Source: an uncultured Lachnospiraceae bacterium
Lineage (GTDB): Bacteria > Bacillota > Clostridia > Lachnospirales > Lachnospiraceae
Assembly: GCA_949076555.1 (NCBI GenBank)
Contig: CARUOB010000005.1
Location: forward strand, 33,505-75,315
DNA: 41,811 bases
Direction of reading: 5' to 3'
In this document: positions 16,293 to 23,607 of the stretch, one piece after another
Numbering within the stretch: position 1 is the first letter of the stretch
How the letters are laid out: each line of letters opens with the position of its first letter
Notes under the pieces: model-generated
Seen by the model: only the letters and a program-made list of their open reading frames with translations
The model's database searches: none
Told to the model about the DNA's origin: nothing
Position numbers and translations under genes: made by a program

Positions 16293-16451
16293 AGCTTTTC
16301 TCTTCCCCCGAATTTTCATACATCCCCTGTCTCCAGTTTATCACAATGCGGTGAATTTGTATTGTTTTTTCTTACAAACAGATCAGAAAATTACTTGTCT
16401 ATGAAAGCGGAATTAGGTATCATGTAAGATAGAAAGAAGGAGGGTATAGCT

Positions 16452-17453
16452 ATGTCTTATATTGATCTGATGAAAGAGAAGGCCAGAAGTGATAAAAAAA
16501 CGATTGTTCTGCCGGAGACCAATGATAAGAGGACGCTGATCGCGGCGGCCAACATCGTGAAGGAGGGGATCGCCGATATCATCATGGTGGGGAATGAGGA
16601 AAAGATTATGGACGGTGCCGGATGGCTGGAAGTGGAGCTGGACGGCGTGCAGATCATAGACCCCGAAAAGACCGAAAAGCTGGAGGAGTACACGGAACTT
16701 TTGTATGAGATCAGAAAGAATAAGGGGATGACGCCGGAGAAGGCAAGGGAGATTTTGCTGAAAGATTATCTGACCTTCGGCGTAGTGATGGTAAAAGCGA
16801 ATGACGCGGACGGCATGGTGGCCGGCGCCTGCCACGCTACGGCGGATACGCTGCGGCCCGCGCTGCAGATTTTAAAGACCGCGCCCGGCGTGAAACTGGT
16901 ATCGGGTTTCTTTATTCTGGACGTGCCGGACTGTGAGCTGGGGGCCAACGGCACCTTCCTCTTTGCGGACTGCGGTCTGAATCAGGACCCGACGGCGGAG
17001 GAGCTTGCGGCCATTGCGGATACTTCCGCCAAGAGTTTCAAGAGCCTGGTAGGCGTGAAACCGATCATCGCCATGCTGTCCCACTCGACCAAGGGCAGCG
17101 CCAAGCATCCGCTGGTGGACAAGATGGTGGAGGCGACGCGGATCGCCCATGAGCAGTACCCGCACCTTACCATAGACGGAGAACTCCAGTCCGACGCGGC
17201 CCTCGTGCCCCAGGTAGCCAAGTCCAAGGCGCCCGGCAGCGAAGTGGCTGGCAAGGCAAACGTGCTGATCTTCCCCAATTTGGACAGCGGTAATATCGGC
17301 TATAAACTGGTGCAGAGACTCGGCAAGGCGGAAGCCTACGGTCCCATGCTCCAGGGCATCGCCAAACCCGTAAACGACCTCTCCCGCGGCTGCTCCTGGC
17401 AGGACATCGTAGGCGTAGTAGCCCTCACGGCTGTGCAAGCACAACTTGCGTGA
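16452..17453 (+). CDS. pta: Phosphate acetyltransferase
   Basis: A 333-residue class I phosphotransacetylase without extra N-terminal domains. Visible hallmarks are IVLPETNDKR near the start, MVAGACHATADTLRPALQ, and LSHSTKGSAKHP. It interconverts acetyl-CoA and acetyl phosphate, and with AckA yields ATP and acetate during fermentation. AAGGAGGG precedes ATG 16452. The gap to ackA is 232 bases and is filled with repeats rather than a clear terminator, so the two may still be co-transcribed. Confidence 0.96.
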   Translation: MSYIDLMKEKARSDKKTIVLPETNDKRTLIAAANIVKEGIADIIMVGNEEKIMDGAGWLEVELDGVQIIDPEKTEKLEEYTELLYEIRKNKGMTPEKAREILLKDYLTFGVVMVKANDADGMVAGACHATADTLRPALQILKTAPGVKLVSGFFILDVPDCELGANGTFLFADCGLNQDPTAEELAAIADTSAKSFKSLVGVKPIIAMLSHSTKGSAKHPLVDKMVEATRIAHEQYPHLTIDGELQSDAALVPQVAKSKAPGSEVAGKANVLIFPNLDSGNIGYKLVQRLGKAEAYGPMLQGIAKPVNDLSRGCSWQDIVGVVALTAVQAQLA

Positions 17454-17467
17454 CAGCTATGAGCAGT

Positions 17468-17647
17468 GCGCAGACAGAAGAATAGACGCGGCGGGGAGCT
17501 TGCTCACCGAAGTGTCTATTCGGATGGATGCATAGGGCGACAGCCCGCGAGCGAGGAAAACCGAAGGTTTTTCGAGCGGGCACTGCGGGGTAGAGCAAAT
17601 TAGCGCAGACAGAAGAATAGACGCGGCGGGGAGCCAGCTCACCGAAG
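17468..17647 (+). repeat. 45-bp direct repeats flanking a long hairpin between pta and ackA
   Basis: Copies at 17468-17512 and 17603-17647 match at 43 of 45 positions. Between them lies a two-part hairpin: GCCCGC (17543-17548) with GCGGGC (17576-17581) outside, and GGAAAACC, loop GAA, GGTTTTTC (17555-17573) inside. The box GGCGACAGCCCGCGAGCGAG (17536-17555) just before the inner stem resembles a box in the 118-bp repeats at 1252. No gene is visible here. Confidence 0.85.
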
Positions 17648-17685
17648 CGGCCAAAACAATTTTTCGTAGAAAGAAGGAAAACCAT

Positions 17686-18882
17686 ATGAACATACTTGTT
17701 ATCAACTGCGGCAGCTCCTCCTTAAAATTCCAGCTCATCGACGCGGAGACGGAGAAGCAGATCGCCAAGGGTCTTTGCGAGCGCATCGGCATCGACGGCA
17801 GCCAGATCGTCTATCAGCCTGCGGGTGGGGAAAAGGAAGAGACGGTGACGCCCATGCCCGATCACACCAAGGCGATCGAACTTGTCTTAAACGCGCTGAT
17901 GAACGAAAAGACGGGCGTGGTGAAATCTCTGGATGAAATCGGCGCGGTAGGACACCGCATCGTGCACGGCGGAGAAAAGTTTGCGTCGTCCACAATCATC
18001 ACCGACGAAGTGATCGAGGCGATCAGAGCATGCAACGATCTGGCGCCCTTACATAATCCGGCCAATCTGATCGGCATTGACGCCTGCAAAAAACTGATGC
18101 CGGATACGCCTATGGTGGGTGTGTTCGATACGGCATTCCACCAGACCATGCCCCAGCATGCGTATCTGTACGGGCTGCCTTACGAATATTATGAGAAATA
18201 CAAGGTGAGGAGATACGGTTTCCACGGCACAAGCCATTCCTACGTTTCCAAGAGGGCGGCGGAGATTCTCGGCAAAAAGTATGAGGACATGAAGATCATT
18301 GTCTGCCACCTTGGCAACGGCGCAAGCATTTCCGCTGTGGAGAACGGGCGCTGCGTGGACACGTCCATGGGCCTTACACCCCTTGAAGGATTGATTATGG
18401 GCACTCGCTCCGGGGATATCGACCCGGCGATCATCGAGTTTATCGCCCATAAGGAAAACAAGACCATCGACGAGGTGATGACCATACTGAATAAGAAGTC
18501 CGGCGTACTTGGGCTTTCCGATAACCTGTCCTCGGATTTCAGGGACTTGGAAAAATCCTATGTGGCGGGGGAGGAGAGAGGACTTCGCACGATTCTTGCT
18601 TTTTCTTACCGTGTGGCGAAGTATATTGGCGCGTACACCGCGGCCATGAACGGTGTGGACGCCATCTGCTTTACGGCCGGGGTGGGGGAGAACAACCCTC
18701 TGGTGAGAAAGCATGTCTGTGAGCATCTGGGGTATCTTGGCATAACGCTGGATGAGGAGAAAAATCAGGTGCGCGGGGAGGACAGAGAGATCAGTACGCC
18801 CGATTCTAAAGTGAAAGTACTTGTGGTTCCCACCAATGAGGAGCTTGCGATCGCGAGGGAGACATTTGCGCTGGTGAAATAA
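17686..18882 (+). CDS. ackA: Acetate kinase
   Basis: A 398-residue enzyme of normal length with the family motifs: NCGSSSLKFQL at the N-terminus, VGHRIVHGGEKF, the phosphate loop VCHLGNGASI and GLTPLEGLIMGTRSGD. It makes ATP from acetyl phosphate, completing the Pta-AckA route. AGAAAGAAGGAAA precedes ATG 17686. A hairpin follows the gene. The coding sequence starts 38 bases after the second 45-bp repeat, which therefore lies near its leader. Confidence 0.97.
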   Translation: MNILVINCGSSSLKFQLIDAETEKQIAKGLCERIGIDGSQIVYQPAGGEKEETVTPMPDHTKAIELVLNALMNEKTGVVKSLDEIGAVGHRIVHGGEKFASSTIITDEVIEAIRACNDLAPLHNPANLIGIDACKKLMPDTPMVGVFDTAFHQTMPQHAYLYGLPYEYYEKYKVRRYGFHGTSHSYVSKRAAEILGKKYEDMKIIVCHLGNGASISAVENGRCVDTSMGLTPLEGLIMGTRSGDIDPAIIEFIAHKENKTIDEVMTILNKKSGVLGLSDNLSSDFRDLEKSYVAGEERGLRTILAFSYRVAKYIGAYTAAMNGVDAICFTAGVGENNPLVRKHVCEHLGYLGITLDEEKNQVRGEDREISTPDSKVKVLVVPTNEELAIARETFALVK

Positions 18883-18900
18883 AATATGAGAAGTACGGCG

Positions 18901-18932
18901 GCCGTCACTACGAATCAGTGGCGGCTGTCTTT
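18901..18932 (+). terminator. Probable terminator after ackA
   Basis: GCCGTCACT (18901-18909) pairs with AGTGGCGGC (18916-18924) with one wobble. The T run after it is short. Confidence 0.6.
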
Positions 18933-19058
18933 ACGTGCGCGGGAAACTGCCGCCGATTGTATTTCACACGCGAAAATAAACCACTTACCGACAGTGTTAT
19001 TGCCGTAAGGTCTTTTGTGCGTTACCATAAGCCCATAAGAAAAAGGAGGCGGGTGGCT

Positions 19059-20726
19059 ATGCGTATTCTGGTAATAAACGGAAGCCCGAAAGGGGAGAAA
19101 AGCAATTCGTATCAGTTGACGAAGGCATTTTTAAAGGGGGTAAGTCAGGAGGACGGGACGGCAGAAATCCGGGAACGGGCAGTCTGCAAGATGGATATCC
19201 GTCCCTGTCTCGGCTGTTTTTCGTGCTGGAACCGCACGCCCGGCAAGTGTTGTATTCAGGATGACATGGAGCAGGTGATTCGGGATCTGCTCTGGGCGGA
19301 TGTCACGGTGTGGAGTTTTCCGCTGTATTATTTTACGGTGCCGGGGGCGTTAAAAAATCTGATAGACCGGCAGCTTCCTATGAATCTTCCTTTCATGGAG
19401 GAACAGGAGGGGCAGATCGGAAACGGCGGGCATCCTTCCAGATATGATATGAGCGGCAAGAGGACGGTGGTGATTTCCACCTGCGGGTTTTATACCGCGG
19501 AGGGAAATTATGACGGTGTGCGCAGTTTGTTCGATCATCACTGTGGACCGGGGAATTATACTGCGATTTTCTGCGGGCAGGGAGAACTGTTCCGGGTGAC
19601 GGAACTGTCCGCGGTCACGGGCGCATATCTCTCCTGTGTGGAACAGGCGGGACGGGAGTACGCGGGCGGCGGGATCTCTGCGCAGAGCTGGGCGCGGCTT
19701 GCACAGCTTCTTCTGCCGCGGGAAACTTTTGAAGCCTGTGCGGACGCAAGCTGGGGAATTGCCAGAGAGGACGCCGGGGCAGGAAATAAGGAAGCCGGGG
19801 CAGGAGACGGGAGCAGCGCGCAGACACCGTCGGATACGCTGACCTTTACAAGGCAGATGGCGGCGCTGTATCGGAAGGACAGCTGGAATGGAAAAGATAT
19901 CGTACTGGAGATGGATTACACGGATGTGGGGGAATGTTATCAGATTCTTCTGGGAAAGGACGGCAGTCATGTTTACACGGACGGCTCCCTTACGGCGGAC
20001 ACCAGAATCGAGACGCCGGTCACCGTATGGCGCTCGATTGCGCAGGGGGAGATCCGGGGAGAAGAGGCAATGATGCAGGGGCTTTACCACGTGAAGGGCG
20101 ACTTTAACCTGATGCTGAAATGGGACGATTACTTTGGCGGTTCCCGTCCGCAGTCTAAGCCGGTGAAAGAGACTTCGGAACAGAAGAATGAGGATATGAG
20201 CATCACGCTGATTCCGTGGATCGTCCTTTGGGTGGCAGCTTCTGTCAGCAAACAGCCGGGATGCCTGCTCACCCTTGCCGTCTGTGCGTTTGTGCCGCTT
20301 GTCTATTACCGGCATAAGAAAACCTTGTATGATGTGTTAAGCGGTGCGCTGGTGACGGGATTTTCCGTTGTTATGCTGGCAGGGGCAGATGAGAAAATAA
20401 TGCTGCCCTTCTCTTATCTGGCGTTCGGTGTGATGTGGCTGGCGTCCTGCTTTCGAGGACGGATACCGCTCACGGCGCATTATTCCAAGAACGGCTACGG
20501 CGGGGATGACGCCTTGAATAATTCGCTTTTTGTCAAGACGAACCGCATTCTGACCATGCTCTGGGGCATCCTTTATCTGGTCACGGCAATGATCAGCTGG
20601 TTTCTGATGCGGTCGGCGCTAAGCAGCCTGTCCGGGCTGATCAATTCTGCGGCTCCTGTTTTTATGGGAATTTTTACGGCATGGTTTCAGAAGTGGTATC
20701 CGGCGAGAGTGGCGGGAGGAAAGTGA
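19059..20726 (+). CDS. Flavodoxin-like NAD(P)H oxidoreductase fused to SCP2-like and membrane domains
   Basis: A 555-residue protein in three parts. Residues 1-220 are an NADPH-dependent FMN reductase-like domain, with INGSPKG for the FMN phosphate and the cluster C50-x2-C53-x2-C56 plus C64 before a TPGKCCIQDDM segment. Residues 235-262 are a low-complexity Gly/Ala/Glu linker. Residues 265-365 look like an SCP2 sterol-carrier domain (VLEMDYTDVGECYQI, then GEEAMMQGLYHVKGDF). Residues 380-555 hold about six hydrophobic helices. It would tether a flavoprotein and a lipid-binding module to the membrane; the substrate is unknown. The ATG follows AAAAAGGAGGCGGG; the frame is open from 18918 but lacks a good start there. 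A LytTR gene follows 52 bases on. Confidence 0.72.
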   Translation: MRILVINGSPKGEKSNSYQLTKAFLKGVSQEDGTAEIRERAVCKMDIRPCLGCFSCWNRTPGKCCIQDDMEQVIRDLLWADVTVWSFPLYYFTVPGALKNLIDRQLPMNLPFMEEQEGQIGNGGHPSRYDMSGKRTVVISTCGFYTAEGNYDGVRSLFDHHCGPGNYTAIFCGQGELFRVTELSAVTGAYLSCVEQAGREYAGGGISAQSWARLAQLLLPRETFEACADASWGIAREDAGAGNKEAGAGDGSSAQTPSDTLTFTRQMAALYRKDSWNGKDIVLEMDYTDVGECYQILLGKDGSHVYTDGSLTADTRIETPVTVWRSIAQGEIRGEEAMMQGLYHVKGDFNLMLKWDDYFGGSRPQSKPVKETSEQKNEDMSITLIPWIVLWVAASVSKQPGCLLTLAVCAFVPLVYYRHKKTLYDVLSGALVTGFSVVMLAGADEKIMLPFSYLAFGVMWLASCFRGRIPLTAHYSKNGYGGDDALNNSLFVKTNRILTMLWGILYLVTAMISWFLMRSALSSLSGLINSAAPVFMGIFTAWFQKWYPARVAGGK

Positions 20727-20778
20727 GATCACGGCAGAACATGTGAAAAATGAGTCTTACGACGGAGTGGAAGGAAAC

Positions 20779-21216
20779 ATGAAAATAACAATACAGGATA
20801 TTGCGCCCGGGGAAGAGGAAGAGATCATCGTCAGATGCAGGGAGCTGGATGAGGCGCTTCTGCGGATGATTCACGGGTTAAAGACGAGGCGCGGGAAATT
20901 TACGGTCGCGGACAACGATAAGATCAGGCAGATTGACGCGGGGGATATCTACTATTTCGAGGCGGTGGACAACAAAGTCTTTCTCTATCTGGAGAAGGAT
21001 GTGTTTGAGACCAGATACAAATTGTATGAGATCGAGGATGAGTACGCCAATACGGACTTTTTCCGGGCGTCTAAATCGGTGATTATCAATCTGGCAAAGG
21101 TGAAACAGTTTGCCCCGGATTTCGGCGGACGGTTTGAGGCGCAGATGAGGAACGGGGAAAGGCTTATCATTTCCAGACAGTATGTACCGGCGTTGAAAAA
21201 GCGGCTCGGGATGTGA
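20779..21216 (+). CDS. LytTR-family DNA-binding regulator
   Basis: A 145-residue protein with a short N-terminal part and a C-terminal LytTR domain: DIYYFEAVDNKVFLYLE, then FFRASKSVIINLAKVKQF, then RFEAQMRNGERLIISRQYVPALKKRL. There is no receiver domain, so it is a stand-alone regulator of the kind paired with DUF3021 membrane proteins. ATG 20779 follows GGAAGGAAAC; the frame is open from 20743 but has no ribosome site there. The DUF3021 gene follows 60 bases on. Autoregulation of such pairs is common and may reach the fusion gene upstream, by inference. Confidence 0.9.
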   Translation: MKITIQDIAPGEEEEIIVRCRELDEALLRMIHGLKTRRGKFTVADNDKIRQIDAGDIYYFEAVDNKVFLYLEKDVFETRYKLYEIEDEYANTDFFRASKSVIINLAKVKQFAPDFGGRFEAQMRNGERLIISRQYVPALKKRLGM

Positions 21217-21276
21217 GAAAACGGAGAATGATGAAAGAAAAACAGACGCGGGAAACCGCGCGGAAACGAGGAATAT

Positions 21277-21735
21277 ATGACGGAATGTATCAAAAAGCGA
21301 GTGGTGGAACTGCTGCTGACTTTCTGTATGGTTACGACAGGCAGCGTCTTTGTCTGCGCGGTCTATAACAAAATATTCTGGTCCGGCGATACGTTTTTGG
21401 ATGCGGATATTTTATGGCAGCTTCTTGCGATGGCTTTCGTGTGCAGTCTGGGCAATTTTATCCATCCTTACCGGGAGATCAGCCGCAGACGGGAGCTGTT
21501 TGACAGAGGACTGCATTATGTGTATATCAATGTGGTTGTGTTGGGATGCGGTTACGGGTTTGGATGGATGGATATAGAAAACATTTTTATGCTTGCCGCA
21601 ATGACGTTGGGCATACTGGTCGTCTTTGTGAGCGTTTCTTTTGTGATCCGGAGACTGCATGAGAGAGAGACAGAGAATCTGAACCGCATGCTTAAGGAGT
21701 ATCAGCAGGCGGCCCAGAGAACAGCCAAGCAGTAA
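21277..21735 (+). CDS. DUF3021-family membrane protein
   Basis: A 152-residue protein with four hydrophobic helices, at about 9-30, 45-60, 80-97 and 107-127, and a charged C-terminal tail. The pattern, with FIHPYREISRRRELFDRGLHY between helices 2 and 3, fits DUF3021. These proteins are typically encoded next to a LytTR regulator and are thought to control it from the membrane; I know of no defined activity. GAGGAA precedes the ATG. It converges with the hemerythrin gene. Confidence 0.85.
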   Translation: MTECIKKRVVELLLTFCMVTTGSVFVCAVYNKIFWSGDTFLDADILWQLLAMAFVCSLGNFIHPYREISRRRELFDRGLHYVYINVVVLGCGYGFGWMDIENIFMLAAMTLGILVVFVSVSFVIRRLHERETENLNRMLKEYQQAAQRTAKQ

Positions 21736-21747
21736 GTGTGCGTTTGC

Positions 21748-21768
21748 GGGGCGCTAATGCTGCGCCCC
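21748..21768. terminator. Bidirectional GC hairpin between convergent genes
   Basis: GGGGCGC (21748-21754) and GCGCCCC (21762-21768) form a perfect stem with a 7-base loop. The minus-strand hemerythrin stop codon at 21754-21756 falls in it. T tracts are weak. Confidence 0.5.
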
Positions 21769-22569
21769 TGTCGGAATTTTCTTGTCGGTATGTAGGATGT
21801 GGTTCACAAGCCACTCCGTCAGAAACTCCATGAGATCCTCAAGCGTTTCCTGCTGGTTTTCATCGACATGTTCCAGATCCATATCTTCCAGTCTTGAAAC
21901 AAAGGCCTCATGCGCCCGTTTCTGGGCTTCGAGTCCGTCATACTGAATGCTTTCCATGTACATTTCTTCGTCCTGAAAATGGAATTTTGTGTAATCCCGG
22001 AGTTCTTCGAGAAGATGGACGATCTCGTCGTATTTATCGAATGCCATTTCATCCGTCATCACGCGGTACACATCCCCGATGATGCGGAACAGCTCTCTGT
22101 GCTCCTTGTCGATCAGCGGAATATCGGTCAGGTAGGTATCGTCAAACTGGGGCGCGCATCTTTCCGACGATGGCCTTAATTTGCCGATCATCAGATCGGA
22201 GCTGATGATGTGGCGGTACAGCCAGGTCACAAGATACCGCAGCAGGTCGTCAAGCACCGCCTGCTGGGCGGTGTCGGAGGAGAAGGAGTTTGTGATGCCG
22301 TTGATTTTGTCCCGGAAGAAAAGATGCTGCTTTTTCTGCAGAGAAAGCTCCGGATGGCGGATGCTTTCCATGTAGGACTCTTCGTGCTGGAAATGCGCTT
22401 CCGCATACTGCTCCAGCCGCTCCACCGTCTCCAGGATACGGTCATATTTGTCATTGAGGATCTGGTTATCCAACAATTCCTGCGTTTCGTTTATGATGCG
22501 AAACAGTTCCCTGTGTTCGTTGTCGATCTCTTCTACACCGATCAGACAGTCGTCTGTGAAATAATACAT
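21754..22569 (-). CDS. Double-domain bacteriohemerythrin
   Basis: A 271-residue cytosolic protein made of two hemerythrin four-helix bundles. Domain 1 ligands: His19, His59 and Glu63 (HxxxE), His82, His120 and Asp125. Domain 2: His157, His197 and Glu201, His220, His257 and Asp262. In both domains the first His of the usual HxxxH pair is Gln (Gln78, Gln216), so each di-iron site lacks one canonical ligand. Hemerythrins bind O2 and protect anaerobes or sense oxygen; the changed site may alter that. A GGGAGG ribosome site precedes the start, and an extended -10 lies at 22618-22626. Confidence 0.9.
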   Translation of the reverse strand: MYYFTDDCLIGVEEIDNEHRELFRIINETQELLDNQILNDKYDRILETVERLEQYAEAHFQHEESYMESIRHPELSLQKKQHLFFRDKINGITNSFSSDTAQQAVLDDLLRYLVTWLYRHIISSDLMIGKLRPSSERCAPQFDDTYLTDIPLIDKEHRELFRIIGDVYRVMTDEMAFDKYDEIVHLLEELRDYTKFHFQDEEMYMESIQYDGLEAQKRAHEAFVSRLEDMDLEHVDENQQETLEDLMEFLTEWLVNHILHTDKKIPTGAQH

Positions 22570-22617
22570 AATTTGGAATCCTCCCGTTTTTATTTCGAAT
22601 GCAATTCTTTTGTGCCC

Positions 22618-22626
22618 ATTATATCA
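22618..22626 (-). promoter_or_regulatory. Extended -10 promoter of the hemerythrin gene
   Basis: The minus strand reads TGATATAAT, a consensus -10 with the TG extension, about 50 bases before the start codon. No good -35 box is seen. Confidence 0.55.
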
Positions 22627-22724
22627 TACAAAATATATTGCGGACACAGGCGTGGCAAAATTTTGTGCAAAATAAAGATTTTCTCGCGGGAGCGGATTTC
22701 TAGGTGATTTCTAAAAATAATCGG

Positions 22725-22753
22725 TTGACAAACAGGGATGCCCTATGTATAAT
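22725..22753 (+). promoter_or_regulatory. Consensus promoter for the DUF177-rpmF-plsX region
   Basis: TTGACA (22725-22730) and TATAAT (22748-22753) with an ideal 17-base spacer, about 27 bases before the DUF177 start. Confidence 0.88.
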
Positions 22754-22779
22754 TGTTTGAGTGTGGATAGGAGTCTGCT

Positions 22780-23304
22780 ATGTTCGTGAACCTGACAGAA
22801 GTGTTAACAAATGAGGACAGAGTTGTTTCCATGCAGACAGAAACAGGGATTACAGAAATTTCTGTCGGTGGGGAGAAATTTCCGGTGCTTGCTTCATCAC
22901 CGGTGAGCTTTGTTTTTGCAAACACGGGAAAGGGCAGGGCACGGATTGAGGGAAAAGCGGATTTTGTCTTCTCGGCGGGCTGTGACAGATGTCTGAAGCC
23001 GGTGGAAGAGAAGCGGGAAGTCAGCTTTACCAGAGAAGTGTGGGCGCCGGATATAGCGGCTGAACCTTCGGCATACGAAGAACAGCCCTTCATGGAAGGC
23101 TTTCAGTTGAATGTAGAGGACTTGCTCATCAGTGAGATAGTGACAAGCTGGCCTATGAAGATCCTGTGTAAGCCGGATTGTAAGGGGATCTGCCCCATAT
23201 GCGGCAGGGATCTGAATACGGGAATGTGCGATTGCGACACGTTTGTTCCCGATCCCAGGATGGCGGCGATCAAAGATATTTTTGAAGCGGATAAGGAGGT
23301 GTGA
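22780..23304 (+). CDS. DUF177 (YceD-like) protein
   Basis: A 174-residue protein of the YceD/DUF177 family, almost always encoded before rpmF. It has the CDRCLKP segment in the middle and a cysteine-rich tail with CKPDCKGICPICGRDL followed by CDCDT, probably a zinc site. YceD has been linked to 23S rRNA accumulation in bacteria and plants. The ATG follows GGATAGGAG, and the stop lies 3 bases before the rpmF start. Confidence 0.92.
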   Translation: MFVNLTEVLTNEDRVVSMQTETGITEISVGGEKFPVLASSPVSFVFANTGKGRARIEGKADFVFSAGCDRCLKPVEEKREVSFTREVWAPDIAAEPSAYEEQPFMEGFQLNVEDLLISEIVTSWPMKILCKPDCKGICPICGRDLNTGMCDCDTFVPDPRMAAIKDIFEADKEV

Positions 23305-23306
23305 CG

Positions 23307-23486
23307 ATGTCTATTTGTCCTAAAAACAAATCTTCTAAAGCTAGAAGAGATAAGAGAAGAGCAAACTGGAAAATGAGTGCTCCGACTTTGGTAAAGTGTA
23401 GCAAGTGCGGCGCGTTGATGGTGCCCCACAGAGTATGTAAGAAATGCGGAACGTACAACAAAAAAGAAATCATCGCGGTTGATTGA
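23307..23486 (+). CDS. rpmF: 50S ribosomal protein L32
   Basis: A 59-residue basic protein. It starts MSICPKNKSSKARRDKRRAN and carries two CxxC pairs, CSKCG and CKKCG, for zinc, marking it as the zinc-binding L32 form. ATG 23307 follows AAGGAGGTG; the in-frame GTG at 23301 is part of that region and is not used. The gene follows DUF177 and precedes plsX, as in many Firmicutes. Confidence 0.96.
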   Translation: MSICPKNKSSKARRDKRRANWKMSAPTLVKCSKCGALMVPHRVCKKCGTYNKKEIIAVD

Positions 23487-23494
23487 CGGATGTG

Positions 23495-23533
23495 AAGGGC
23501 TTTTCGGGAACCTCTCGAAGAGCCTTGATTTTT
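23495..23533 (+). terminator. Terminator-like hairpin after rpmF
   Basis: AAGGGCTTTTCG pairs with CGAAGAGCCTT, with one bulge and one wobble, followed by GATTTTT. It may separate the ribosomal gene from plsX in part. Confidence 0.6.
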
Positions 23534-23607
23534 GTGGGCGGATTTAGTATATTATAACTATTCAAACAGGGTTGTAAAGCGGGTGTTAGAGAAACGGAAG
23601 GTTGTGT

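Noticed and set aside
17468..17647. CRISPR or IS remnant between pta and ackA
   Set aside because: Only two repeats, one spacer with its own hairpin, no transposase fragment and no inverted ends.
19350..20315. Long minus-strand ORF of 321 residues opposite the flavin fusion
   Set aside because: It is a shadow of the high-GC plus-strand gene: rich in Arg, His and Pro, no domain, no ribosome site.
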